Source: Clostridium sp. (GTDB lineage Bacteria; Bacillota; Clostridia; Clostridiales; Clostridiaceae). From it: 64,000 nucleotides of DNA. Position numbers and translations under genes: made by a program. Below, piece by piece: positions 16,602 through 24,104 of this stretch; position 1 is the first letter of the stretch; each line of letters begins with the position of its first letter. The notes beneath the pieces are model-generated. The model was not told the DNA's origin, ran no database searches, and saw only the letters and a list, made by a program, of their open reading frames with translations. The stretch lies in assembly GCA_029851835.1 (NCBI GenBank), contig JARKVD010000021.1:1-64000 (forward strand), given 5' to 3'.

Positions 16602-18116
16602 ATGAAGAGAAAAATATTAATTAGTGGATTAACTATCATATCTTTTATTGTAATACTGTATTTGTGCATAGGGCTCAGGGATACAAATGATTTTAATGAA
16701 TTAAAAGACAAAATAGCTATGGAAAGAGAAGAATTTAGAAATACTAAGTCAGAATTGAAACCTGAATATTTGGATTGGTTTCAAGAGGGGGAAGATGATT
16801 TTTCAGAAGAAGAAATATTAGAAGTTATAGATTATGAAAAAAACTACTACAAAGATAGCTTAATGTTTAGAAATACCAATACCTGCGATAACAATAAAAG
16901 TCTTACAGTAGAAGAAGCTATTGATGATGTAAATCAACTATTTAAGTATTTTAGATACTGTTATGGTGGATATGGATACTTTGGAGGGGATACAGTATTT
17001 AATGAAGCAAAAGAAGAAATAATCAAGGATATTAACAATAATAATTCAATAAAGACTTCAGAATTAAAAGGATTGTTAGAAAAAAATCTTTCCTTTATTC
17101 TAGATGGACATCTTAAGTTTGAAACTGATTCATCTCATGTAAATTATACCGATGAAAGATTTAATTATTTATATGTTTATGATGAAGAAATTTATAGGGA
17201 TGATAATGGATATTACAAGGTGAAGAATAAGGATAAATATTATATTAAAGCAATAAATGAAGAAGAAGCTTTTGAAAAATATATATATCCAGGCATTGAT
17301 AATAATGGAAAGTTAATTTTTAAAATTGCTGATTTAGATAATTATTCAAGTAATTCTCATAAACAATTTCACATTCTATATAAGTTCAATGATGAAGAAT
17401 ATAGTGAGGATGCTACATTGATTTGTTCACAGCCAATGAAGCAGGATTATTCTAAGAACTTTGAACTAAATATTGAAGAGAATATACCTGTAATAAAAAT
17501 AAATATGTTTTCTATTTCTAGTGAAGTAGACACATCTCTTGAGGATTTTGCTTCATCAGCTATAGATTTAAAGAATGAAAAAGCTATAATTATGGATCTT
17601 AGGGGTAATTTAGGTGGAAGAACTGATGCTGGTGAAACCTGGATAGAAAACTATACTGGTACAAAAGTTACTAACAGAGGAGCTTTTCAATATGTAAATA
17701 GTAGTCTCATGAAAAAAGTAAAGGAAGAGCTTTATGGTAGCAACACTAATTTTTCGATTTTTGCTTATAATAAGTTTATAGGTGAGATAGGAGAAAAAAT
17801 TGAAAATGATAATTATATTTTTGTTTTAATGGATAAGTATACTTGTTCTGCTGCAGAGCTTTTTATTGAAGATTTAATGGAGCTAGACAATGTGATATTA
17901 GTGGGTACTAATACCTATGGAGCAACATTATGCTTTGATTTAAATCATTATAATTTAAGGAATTCTAATATAGATGTGAGTTTTGGAAACAGATTATATT
18001 TATCACCATACAGTGAACATTTTGATTGTAATGGATTTATGCCTGATATATTAGTGGATTCAAGCTCTTCCCTCGATAAGGTTAAAAAGTTTATAAAGTA
18101 TTATAAGTTAAATTGA
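16602..18116 (+). CDS. S41 family peptidase, membrane-anchored
   Basis: The 504-residue protein has an N-terminal membrane anchor (residues about 5-25), a long acidic region and a C-terminal S41 protease domain. IPVIKINMFSIS begins the domain, IIMDLRGNLGG (about 328-338) is the family's second motif, and the nucleophile is Ser416 in YTCSAAELFIED. The CtpA catalytic Lys position reads VGTNTYGATLCF, without Lys, as in the tricorn/IRBP-like branch that uses other residues. No PDZ domain is visible. It lies between IS66 remnants, directly after the ABC-ATPase stub. It could process a secreted peptide, but no partner is left. Confidence 0.82.
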   Translation: MKRKILISGLTIISFIVILYLCIGLRDTNDFNELKDKIAMEREEFRNTKSELKPEYLDWFQEGEDDFSEEEILEVIDYEKNYYKDSLMFRNTNTCDNNKSLTVEEAIDDVNQLFKYFRYCYGGYGYFGGDTVFNEAKEEIIKDINNNNSIKTSELKGLLEKNLSFILDGHLKFETDSSHVNYTDERFNYLYVYDEEIYRDDNGYYKVKNKDKYYIKAINEEEAFEKYIYPGIDNNGKLIFKIADLDNYSSNSHKQFHILYKFNDEEYSEDATLICSQPMKQDYSKNFELNIEENIPVIKINMFSISSEVDTSLEDFASSAIDLKNEKAIIMDLRGNLGGRTDAGETWIENYTGTKVTNRGAFQYVNSSLMKKVKEELYGSNTNFSIFAYNKFIGEIGEKIENDNYIFVLMDKYTCSAAELFIEDLMELDNVILVGTNTYGATLCFDLNHYNLRNSNIDVSFGNRLYLSPYSEHFDCNGFMPDILVDSSSSLDKVKKFIKYYKLN

Positions 18117-18225
18117 TAAGCGGTGGAACATACACCGTGGCTAAAAGAATCAGACCCACAATAAATATGTTGAGTTGATTTTTTCATCTAAATACTGTAT
18201 TTTAAAGCTCCTTTCTGGTTAATCT
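18117..18225 (-). mobile_element. Second IS66-family end remnant
   Basis: The sequence from 18117 (ATAAGCGGTGGAACA) is clearly related to the IS66 end at 15564: about 75 bp share GTGGAACA, ACAATAAATATGT and TGATTTTTT in the same order and spacing. It begins at the stop codon of the S41 gene. Beyond it a short piece compatible with the last residues of the transposase can be read on the minus strand; the rest is gone. Confidence 0.55.
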
Positions 18226-18394
18226 TACACTTATATTATACCGCAAAATAGCTATTTCCCTAGTATTTGGGGGGGATTAAAAGATCACTTTTTCAGTATT
18301 AATGCTTTATGTAAGTGGCGCGATAATTCATTTTTGGGGATATAATAGGATAATATTGTTAAATTATCAGTAAACAATTATTATCATAAAAGTA
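18226..18394. other. Intergenic, nothing recognised
   Basis: AT-rich DNA with a run of seven G at 18270-18276. No supported gene. Confidence 0.4.
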
Positions 18395-18423
18395 TTGACG
18401 TTTTAAATAAAATATATTAAAAT
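18395..18423 (+). promoter_or_regulatory. Sigma-A promoter of the T-box leader
   Basis: TTGACG (18395-18400) and TAAAAT (18418-18423), 17 bp apart, immediately before the T-box stem I. Confidence 0.7.
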
Positions 18424-18439
18424 CAAAAACATCAAAATG

Positions 18440-18796
18440 AAAATAAAGCATTGATGAGGTAAAGTAACTATTAGGAGTTTTCACAGAGAAGGTTAGTTTG
18501 GTGAGATAACCTATGACAAATTTTAGTGAAGTGCGCCTTTGAGCTGAAAAGCCGAAATTAATGAAACTCCGCCCTCTTCGTTTGGGGTAGTGAGTTCGAA
18601 GGATTAAATCACGGGTGCCCTAGGGGTATGGATTTAGATTCTCACTTAAGTAGGTTTTTATGGAGTCTCCCATTATAGAGATATGGTATTTAAGTACCAG
18701 AATTGAGATGGGCATTTGATGCTTAATCAGAGTGGAACCGTGGAAGATTTATACCTTCTGCCTCTGTGTTTGTACAGGGGTAGGAGGTTTTTTGTA
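18440..18796 (+). promoter_or_regulatory. T-box riboswitch, specificity cysteine
   Basis: Stem I is recognisable: AGTAACTATTAGGAG, ACAGAGAAGG, the apical GGTTAGTTTGGTGAGATAACC, then TAGTGAAG, TGC, GCCTTTGAGC. I read TGC (18532-18534, Cys) as specifier because it is followed by the usual purine. The T-box sequence AGAGTGGAACCGTGG is at 18729-18743. Its TGGA should pair with a tRNA whose discriminator base is U, as in tRNA-Cys, while tRNA-Val (alternative codon GTG) has A. The terminator is 18753-18767 with 18774-18788 plus six T. Uncharged tRNA-Cys would allow transcription of the symporter. Between stem I and the antiterminator lies copy R6 of the dispersed repeat. Confidence 0.9.
18562..18650 (+). 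repeat. Dispersed structured repeat, copy R6, inside the T-box leader
   Basis: Reads TGAAACTCCgcc, GGTAGTGAGTTCG, ATTAAATC then a longer loop and GGATTTAGA, and ends TTCTCACTTAAG. It is more diverged than most copies but has all landmarks in order, with TA flanks (aaatTAatgaaac and cacTTAag). It sits exactly between stem I and the stem III/antiterminator part of the T-box. Confidence 0.75.
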
Positions 18797-18886
18797 TTTA
18801 AAGATTTTGCTAGCTGGCAATTAATATATAGGAGTATCACTTTTGAGCAAAATTTTTGGATCGTTATTTACAAAGGAGGAAAAAAG

Positions 18887-20161
18887 ATGAATACACAATT
18901 AATTTTAGCTATAGTTTTATCGATAGCATCAGCTTTTATAATTTTTAAGGTTAAAGAAAAAACAGGAAAACTATCACTAGCCTCTTTATCAGCTTTAGCT
19001 CTAGGATTAGGGATAGGGAGTATTTTTAAGGAGAATAGCAGTTTCTTAGGGACAGTTGGAACGGGATATATGTCTTTAGTTAAGATGATTGTTATGCCTT
19101 TAGTAATACTGGCCATAACTACAAGTAGTGCTAGATTAAAGGATTTAAGAACTTTAAAAAATATAGGGATTAAGACCGTTGGCCTACTTTTAGGAACAAC
19201 AGGAATCGCAGCTTTACTTGGAATTATTGTTGCAAATTTATTTAATTTAGGAGCTGGATTAGCCTTTAATGGAGCAGTGGATTTCACGGCTAAAGAGATA
19301 CCGGCATTTTCACAGGTTTTATTGGACATGCTACCAGCAAATCCAGCAGGAGCAATTGTGGATGGAAAAATAATCCCGGTTGTTATCTTTTCAGTATTTA
19401 TTGCTATAGCTTTAGTTATTTTAGATAACAGAGAACCAGAGAAAGTTAAATACTTCAAAGGCTTTTTATTAGGAGCAAGCGAGATAGTTCAAGAAATAAC
19501 TAGATGGATTTTAAAGTTAATGCCATACGGAGTGTTTGCTTTAATTGCAACTGCAGCAAGCCAGAATGGAATTAATACACTAGGTTCTTTATCCATTGTT
19601 ATAATAGCAGTGTATCTTACATGTCTTCTACAAATGCTGTTAGTTCACACACCATTGCTTGCATTTGTTGCAAAGGTAAATCCACTAAAATTCTTTAAGG
19701 CTATCTTCCCAGCACAGGTTGTTGCTTTTACAAGCCAAAGCAGCTATGGAACCTTACCAGTAACCATAGAGAGCCTTGTAGATGGATCAGAGGTTTCAGA
19801 GGAAGTTGCAGGCTTTGTAGCACCAATTGGAGCGACAGTTGGAATGAATGCGTGTGGAGGATTATATCCAGCTATAGTAGCAGTTTTTGTTGCTAACATG
19901 TTCAACATAGATTTATCGCTATATCATTATGGCTTAATAGTTTTAACAACTATGATTTCATCCTTAGGAATAGCAGGGGTTCCAGGAGCCGCCACCATGT
20001 CAACAACTGTAATTTTATCTACATTAGGATTACCAGTTGAGGGAATGGCAATGATTATAGCTGTTGATTCTGTAATTGATATGATGAGAACAGCAACAAA
20101 TGTTACAGGAGCTGCAGTTGTTGCAAAAGTTGTAGATGCAACAGAAAAAAGAAGAAAATAG
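18887..20161 (+). CDS. tcyP: L-cystine/dicarboxylate:cation symporter, TcyP-like (DAACS family)
   Basis: A 424-residue symporter of the glutamate/dicarboxylate family, related to the B. subtilis cystine importer TcyP. It has the expected hydrophobic segments, the QSSYGTLPVTIESL region (serine-rich loop), GATVGMNACGGLYPAIVAVFVANMF and GIAGVPGAATMSTTVILSTLGLPVEGMAMIIAVDSVIDMMRTATNV. I start at the ATG at 18887, 8 bp after AAAGGAGG; an upstream in-frame ATG falls inside the T-box. Control by a cysteine T-box supports cystine as substrate. Confidence 0.88.
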   Translation: MNTQLILAIVLSIASAFIIFKVKEKTGKLSLASLSALALGLGIGSIFKENSSFLGTVGTGYMSLVKMIVMPLVILAITTSSARLKDLRTLKNIGIKTVGLLLGTTGIAALLGIIVANLFNLGAGLAFNGAVDFTAKEIPAFSQVLLDMLPANPAGAIVDGKIIPVVIFSVFIAIALVILDNREPEKVKYFKGFLLGASEIVQEITRWILKLMPYGVFALIATAASQNGINTLGSLSIVIIAVYLTCLLQMLLVHTPLLAFVAKVNPLKFFKAIFPAQVVAFTSQSSYGTLPVTIESLVDGSEVSEEVAGFVAPIGATVGMNACGGLYPAIVAVFVANMFNIDLSLYHYGLIVLTTMISSLGIAGVPGAATMSTTVILSTLGLPVEGMAMIIAVDSVIDMMRTATNVTGAAVVAKVVDATEKRRK

Positions 20162-20243
20162 TTTTACTATCTAAACTTATCTTGAATAAGAAAAATAACC
20201 ATGTTAACAATAAAGGTATGAAGCTCGAAAGCGAGGTTTAATA

Positions 20244-21680
20244 ATGGCAATATTCACATGGAAACAAATTTTAAATAAAAATCGTATTAGAGATTATAAA
20301 GGCTCTAGAAAAGTTGTGAGTTGCAGAGATGAATTTGAAAATGATTATGACAGGATTTTGTTTAGCGCATCTTTTAGAAGGCTTCAAGATAAAGCACAGG
20401 TTTTTCCTTTAGAGAAACTAGATTTTGTAAGAACAAGACTTACACATTCCTTAGAGGTTTCATCCATTGCAAAATCTCTTGGAAAAAGCATTGGCTGCAG
20501 ACTTTTAAAAGTTACGGAGAACAATGAAGATAAGCTGACCATGGAAATGGTGGAGGATATGAGCAATATATTAGCCTGTGCAGGGCTGATACATGATCTT
20601 GGGAATCCGCCCTTTGGTCATTTTGGTGAAGTGGCAATTAGGGAATGGTTTGAGGATAGATTAAAAAGCAATGCCGATGGTTCTTTTACCTTTGAAGATG
20701 ATAAATATGAATTTCAATTGGATAAGCAAGAGGGCCTAGATTTATTAAATTTTGAAGGAAATGCCCAAGGACTTAGAATTTTGACTAAGCTCCACTTTGT
20801 AATTGATAGGTTTGGAATGAATTTAACCACTGGAGTTTTAAGTTCAGTTATTAAATATCCTATATCATCTATAGAACTTGAGAAAAGTGGCTTAAAGAAA
20901 ATTGGATACTTTAAATCGGAAAATAAGGTTTTTCAGGATATTGCAGAAAACACAAATATCTATTGCTGTAGAAATCCTTTAGTTTATATTTTAGAGGCAG
21001 CGGACGATATAGCTTATCTTTTAGGGGATTTAGAGGATGCTTTTAATAAAAATATAATATCCCATGATATATTCAAAAAAAGATATGAAGCCTTTATAAA
21101 AGAAGAAGGATATGAGGAGAAAACCTTAGAGGAAAGTTTATCTTTCTATTTATCAAAGAATTATGATATAGCTAAGGAAGAGTATGGATATGAAGATCCA
21201 GGGGAATATGCTTTAAAATCTTTTATTATAAGGCTTAATAACTATTTAAAGGAAGCTGTTATTGAGGAGTTTATTTCTTCCTATGAAGCAATAATGAATG
21301 GTAAATATAAGGGCGATATAATAGGAAATTCTAAGGCTAATAATATTTCCTTATTCTTAAGAAAAATATCTAAAGAGTACGTATATACCAATGAAAGGAT
21401 AGTTTCAAATGAAATAGTGGGATATAACATTATCCATAGTTTATTAGATATATTTATACCAGCTGCTTTAAACAAAGAGGTTAAGCCATTTAAGGGATAT
21501 GATGGGAAATTGTATTCTTTGATTTCTAAAAACTATAGATTTGTTTGTGAGAATAATTTAGAACAGCAGGAATGCAGTGAGGAATATTCAAGGATTTTAT
21601 TAGTCACAGACTTTATCTGTGGTATGACGGATTCCTATGCTGCACAGCTTTATCATGATTTAAAAGGAATGAATGTGTAA
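20244..21680 (+). CDS. dgt: dGTPase-like deoxynucleoside triphosphate triphosphohydrolase
   Basis: An HD-domain enzyme of 478 residues that releases triphosphate from dGTP or other dNTPs. Family marks: SASFRRLQDKAQVFPLE (residues about 41-57), RTRLTHSLEVSSIAKSLG with the first metal His, and ACAGLIHDLGNPPFGHFGE with the HD pair, followed by the dGTPase-type NFEGNAQGLRILTKL. GCGAGG lies before the ATG. It stands alone downstream of the cystine symporter and ends before a strong terminator. Confidence 0.9.
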   Translation: MAIFTWKQILNKNRIRDYKGSRKVVSCRDEFENDYDRILFSASFRRLQDKAQVFPLEKLDFVRTRLTHSLEVSSIAKSLGKSIGCRLLKVTENNEDKLTMEMVEDMSNILACAGLIHDLGNPPFGHFGEVAIREWFEDRLKSNADGSFTFEDDKYEFQLDKQEGLDLLNFEGNAQGLRILTKLHFVIDRFGMNLTTGVLSSVIKYPISSIELEKSGLKKIGYFKSENKVFQDIAENTNIYCCRNPLVYILEAADDIAYLLGDLEDAFNKNIISHDIFKKRYEAFIKEEGYEEKTLEESLSFYLSKNYDIAKEEYGYEDPGEYALKSFIIRLNNYLKEAVIEEFISSYEAIMNGKYKGDIIGNSKANNISLFLRKISKEYVYTNERIVSNEIVGYNIIHSLLDIFIPAALNKEVKPFKGYDGKLYSLISKNYRFVCENNLEQQECSEEYSRILLVTDFICGMTDSYAAQLYHDLKGMNV

Positions 21681-21729
21681 ATTTAAATTAAGAATTAAGA
21701 AGAAAACTCCTTAGGGGTTTATATTAAAA

Positions 21730-21770
21730 AATCTATAAGAATTCCAGATGGAATCTTATAGATTTTTCTT
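21730..21770. terminator. Bidirectional intrinsic terminator
   Basis: AATCTATAAGaATTCC (21730-21745) pairs with GGAATCTTATAGATT (21750-21764) around a 4-nt loop, flanked by T- and A-runs. It separates dgt from the convergent EEP gene. Confidence 0.92.
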
Positions 21771-21794
21771 TTTTTATTAATAAAAATACTAAAT

Positions 21795-22856
21795 TTATTT
21801 TAGTTTAAAGGTAATTGTTACTGGATTATGGTCTGAGTTTTTAAACGCTAAATCTGAACCTACTGTTGATATAATTTCAACATTATCAGATACTAAGAAA
21901 CCATCAATTACAGAAAGAAGATTTTCACCAGGAGTATATGACTTTTCAACGGTTCTATTTGATGGAACTGTTTTATCATATGCCCAGGTAAAGTTTTCAG
22001 GAATAAGCTCCTGTGGTATATCCTGAAGCCACTCAGGCCACTGCTCCGTAGTTGGGAAATCAAAGGCATTTGTACCAGGAATCTGTTGATTCCAATCGCC
22101 ACCAATGATTACATAGTTACCTTTAGCGTACTCTGATTCAAGAAACTGTTTAATATAACCAAGTTGAACCTTACGAACAGCGCCACCCTTATCATAGGCA
22201 GAAAGGTGAGCATTTACTGCCACAAGCTCCTTACCATTGTCCACAGGCATTCTATTAACAGTCATGGCTCTATCTAAATCTCCTAATTGCACAAAGAAGG
22301 AAGACTTACCAGGAAGGTCGTATCTAGTTGCAGAAGCAATATCATATTTTGATAAAGTTAAAAGACCAGACAGAACATTTCCATGGGGTTTTAAAATTGG
22401 AATTGGAACCCAAGGAACCTTATAGTTTATGGCAAAGTTACTGCTGTAATCTCTAAACTCGTCTTTAATCATTTGAAGTTCATTAACTTTATAGCTTCGA
22501 GTTGCTTTAATATCAACTTCTTGTAAAAGTATTAAATCAGAGTTTAAGCCCTTAAGAGCGTTTATAATAGCATCCATATTCTCTAGAGTTTTTTCTTTGC
22601 TGAGACCTCTAGACATTACGCCACCATCCATAAAAAAGTCCACATTTTCATCCATGGTTCCATAACCTATGTTAAAGGTAGTAATTTTTATTTCATCCTT
22701 AGTGTTTAATACTTCAGCTTTGTTATTTTTAACTTCCAGTGAAACTTGTTCCTCAGGTTTATAGTCGGTAATAATCATAAAGCCAACGTATCCAGCTGCA
22801 ATTATTATGATAGCTGCTAAGAGACCGATGATGATTTTAAGTGTTTTTTTATCCAT
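21795..22856 (-). CDS. Endonuclease/exonuclease/phosphatase family protein, membrane-anchored
   Basis: The 353-residue protein has an N-terminal membrane anchor (residues about 7-28) and an outward-facing EEP domain. KITTFNIGYG starts the domain, LILLQEVDIKATRS holds the metal-binding Glu, VNAHLSAYD and VIIGGDWNQ follow, and the C-terminal NSDHNPVTITF carries the catalytic Asp-His. The fold covers nucleases, sphingomyelinases and inositol phosphatases. The extracytoplasmic position suggests a phosphodiesterase on phospholipid or nucleic acid outside the cell; the substrate is unknown. Confidence 0.83.
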   Translation of the reverse strand: MDKKTLKIIIGLLAAIIIIAAGYVGFMIITDYKPEEQVSLEVKNNKAEVLNTKDEIKITTFNIGYGTMDENVDFFMDGGVMSRGLSKEKTLENMDAIINALKGLNSDLILLQEVDIKATRSYKVNELQMIKDEFRDYSSNFAINYKVPWVPIPILKPHGNVLSGLLTLSKYDIASATRYDLPGKSSFFVQLGDLDRAMTVNRMPVDNGKELVAVNAHLSAYDKGGAVRKVQLGYIKQFLESEYAKGNYVIIGGDWNQQIPGTNAFDFPTTEQWPEWLQDIPQELIPENFTWAYDKTVPSNRTVEKSYTPGENLLSVIDGFLVSDNVEIISTVGSDLAFKNSDHNPVTITFKLK

Positions 22857-22864
22857 AATATCCT

Positions 22865-23012
22865 CCTTAAATGAACGTCCATAGAGTACATCTTTGATTT
22901 GGTTAATGTTGAAATTAAGTTAGAGTCTAAAAGTGATGCTTCAAATATATGGTTTAGTTACTTGAACTTACTCCTCGAGTATTCCTTCCAATGAATATAA
23001 GAAGAAACTTCA
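22865..23012 (-). repeat. Dispersed structured repeat, copy R7 (degenerate, expanded)
   Basis: Contains two diverged hairpin units (CATCTTTGATTTGGTTAATG near 22890 and TCAAATATATGGTTTAG near 22941) and the GAACTTACTCC / GAAGAAACTT module. It lies directly upstream of the EEP gene and begins near its ribosome binding site. Confidence 0.65.
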
Positions 23013-23107
23013 TATATATGAATATATTATCATAGAAATTAGATAATGTATTATAATTTAGACTTTACAAATTAATGTATAACACTGGAATTGTACTGTT
23101 TTGTTGG

Positions 23108-23204
23108 ACTACAATATAATAAATGTAATTATGTAACGTTATAACAGGTTTTCTTATAATATCATAACTAGTACTACAATATAATAAATGTAATTATGTA
23201 ACGT
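23108..23204. repeat. Pair of exact 32-bp direct repeats
   Basis: The 32-bp unit beginning ACTACAATATAATAAATG occurs at 23108-23139 and 23173-23204 without mismatch, 65 bp apart start to start. The second copy ends about 30 bp before the start of a small membrane protein. There are only two units, so it is not a CRISPR array. It may be a duplicated promoter or operator. Confidence 0.9.
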
Positions 23205-23236
23205 ATATTTAAATTAATGATTGGGGGATTAGAACT

Positions 23237-23398
23237 ATGAGTGATTTTAGTGCAATTTATTTTTTATCGGGAGCTATAATGCTTCTTATATGGCCAGTTA
23301 TAGTTGGGCTTGGGATATATTCCTTAATACTATTTATAAAGCTTGCTAGAAGAGGCATAAAGGCTTTGGATATTTATATCAATGAAAAGGGAAATTGA
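23237..23398 (+). CDS. Small membrane protein, 53 residues
   Basis: Starts at an ATG with TTGGGGGATT upstream and reads one long hydrophobic segment (about residues 5-35) followed by a basic, then polar tail (KLARRGIKALDIYINEKGN). I do not recognise a family. It is followed by a terminator and preceded by two 32-bp direct repeats, so it is probably its own transcription unit. Confidence 0.6.
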   Translation: MSDFSAIYFLSGAIMLLIWPVIVGLGIYSLILFIKLARRGIKALDIYINEKGN

Positions 23399-23422
23399 AA
23401 ACCACAATAATAAAGATAGGTG

Positions 23423-23460
23423 AAAGTCAGATAATAGTTAATTATTCTGGCTTTTATTTT
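23423..23460 (+). terminator. Intrinsic terminator after the 53-residue gene
   Basis: AAAGTCAGATAAT (23423-23435) pairs with ATTATTCTGGCTTT (23441-23454), followed by T-rich sequence. Confidence 0.7.
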
Positions 23461-23481
23461 AAAGAAAGTTTGGTGAAGTAG

Positions 23482-23676
23482 ATGGATTAAAAAAAAGCTG
23501 AAGTGAAGGATTATAAGGAGGTCACAAAACTTGCTTTATTATTGTGGCCAGATAATGAGTTACAGTGTTTTGAAGAAGAATTTAAAAGTATGTTGGTGTC
23601 TAAGGAAGCATTAATATTATCATCATCTAATTCAGCTTCAATTTGTATTGTAATTTGTTTGGTAAAAAATGTATAG
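23482..23676 (+). pseudogene. Truncated GNAT (aminoglycoside 6'-acetyltransferase-like) fragment
   Basis: After ATG GAT a stop precedes an A-run. The frame continues AEVKDYKEVTKLALLLWPDN, ELQCFEEEFKSMLVSKEALI and stops at 23674-23676. This resembles the first 50-60 residues of aminoglycoside N6'-acetyltransferases, which share a YxEvxxLaLxLWPD motif. The acetyl-CoA site and the rest of the domain are missing, so it cannot confer acetylation. Confidence 0.6.
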
Positions 23677-23790
23677 ATGTTGATATTTGCAAAAAAAAGG
23701 AATATAATATAAATATAGTAAATAAAGTATTTTATACATGTAAATATTTTTAATGAAATTGCATTTTTATATTAAATGGAGGTGTAAATT

Positions 23791-23964
23791 ATGGCATCAA
23801 GATTACGATTATTTAAAATTGCTAGTAGCAGAGATTCTGAATTTGATGGGAAAGGTGCAGATACAGAAAAATATACAAGGAAGCATCCGGTTATTGTGAA
23901 TATTATAGCTATTGGAATTATAGCTATTTTAGCTTGTGGAGTGCTTTATATATGCTTTAAATAA
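23791..23964 (+). CDS. Small membrane protein, 57 residues
   Basis: ATG preceded by TGGAGGTG. The N-terminal half is polar and charged (LFKIASSRDSEFDGKGADTE), the C-terminal part is a single membrane helix (about residues 34-55). No family recognised. A very strong terminator follows directly. Confidence 0.6.
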   Translation: MASRLRLFKIASSRDSEFDGKGADTEKYTRKHPVIVNIIAIGIIAILACGVLYICFK

Positions 23965-23965
23965 T

Positions 23966-24013
23966 AAAAGTTTAGAGAGAGAACTAGATTATTAGTTCTC
24001 TCTCTAAACTTTT
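23966..24013 (+). terminator. Strong intrinsic terminator
   Basis: A stem of about 20 bp: AAAAGTTTAGAGAGAGAACT (from 23966) pairs with AGTTCTCTCTCTAAACTTTT (ending 24013), with a short A/T loop. Confidence 0.9.
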
Positions 24014-24104
24014 ATTATTTTATCAACATATATCTTAAACATAGCACAATATCAAATTAGAATAAGTTCCAGGGGATAAAAGAAAAGGTAAGGAGATGGA
24101 TGCA

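Noticed and set aside
16602-18116. Inactive S41 protease because the CtpA-type Lys is missing
   Set aside because: The tricorn/IRBP-like branch of S41 lacks this Lys and the Ser motif is intact, so inactivity cannot be claimed.
18528-18534. Valine (GTG) reading of the T-box specifier
   Set aside because: It would be followed by C rather than a purine, and the T-box TGGA does not fit the A discriminator of tRNA-Val.
18716-18886. Longer symporter starting at 18716
   Set aside because: The extra 57 codons lie inside the T-box sequence and terminator and have no ribosome binding site.
20218-20243. Short ORF (ATGAAGCTCGAAAGC) just before dgt as a leader peptide
   Set aside because: Only seven codons, no terminator or codon bias; it ends in the dgt ribosome binding site.
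21690-21720. Possible further copy of the dispersed repeat (GAAAACTCCTTAGGGG)
   Set aside because: Only one short arm is present and the rest of the element cannot be recognised.
23108-23204. CRISPR-like pair of 32-bp repeats
   Set aside because: Only two units, no third repeat and no cas genes nearby.
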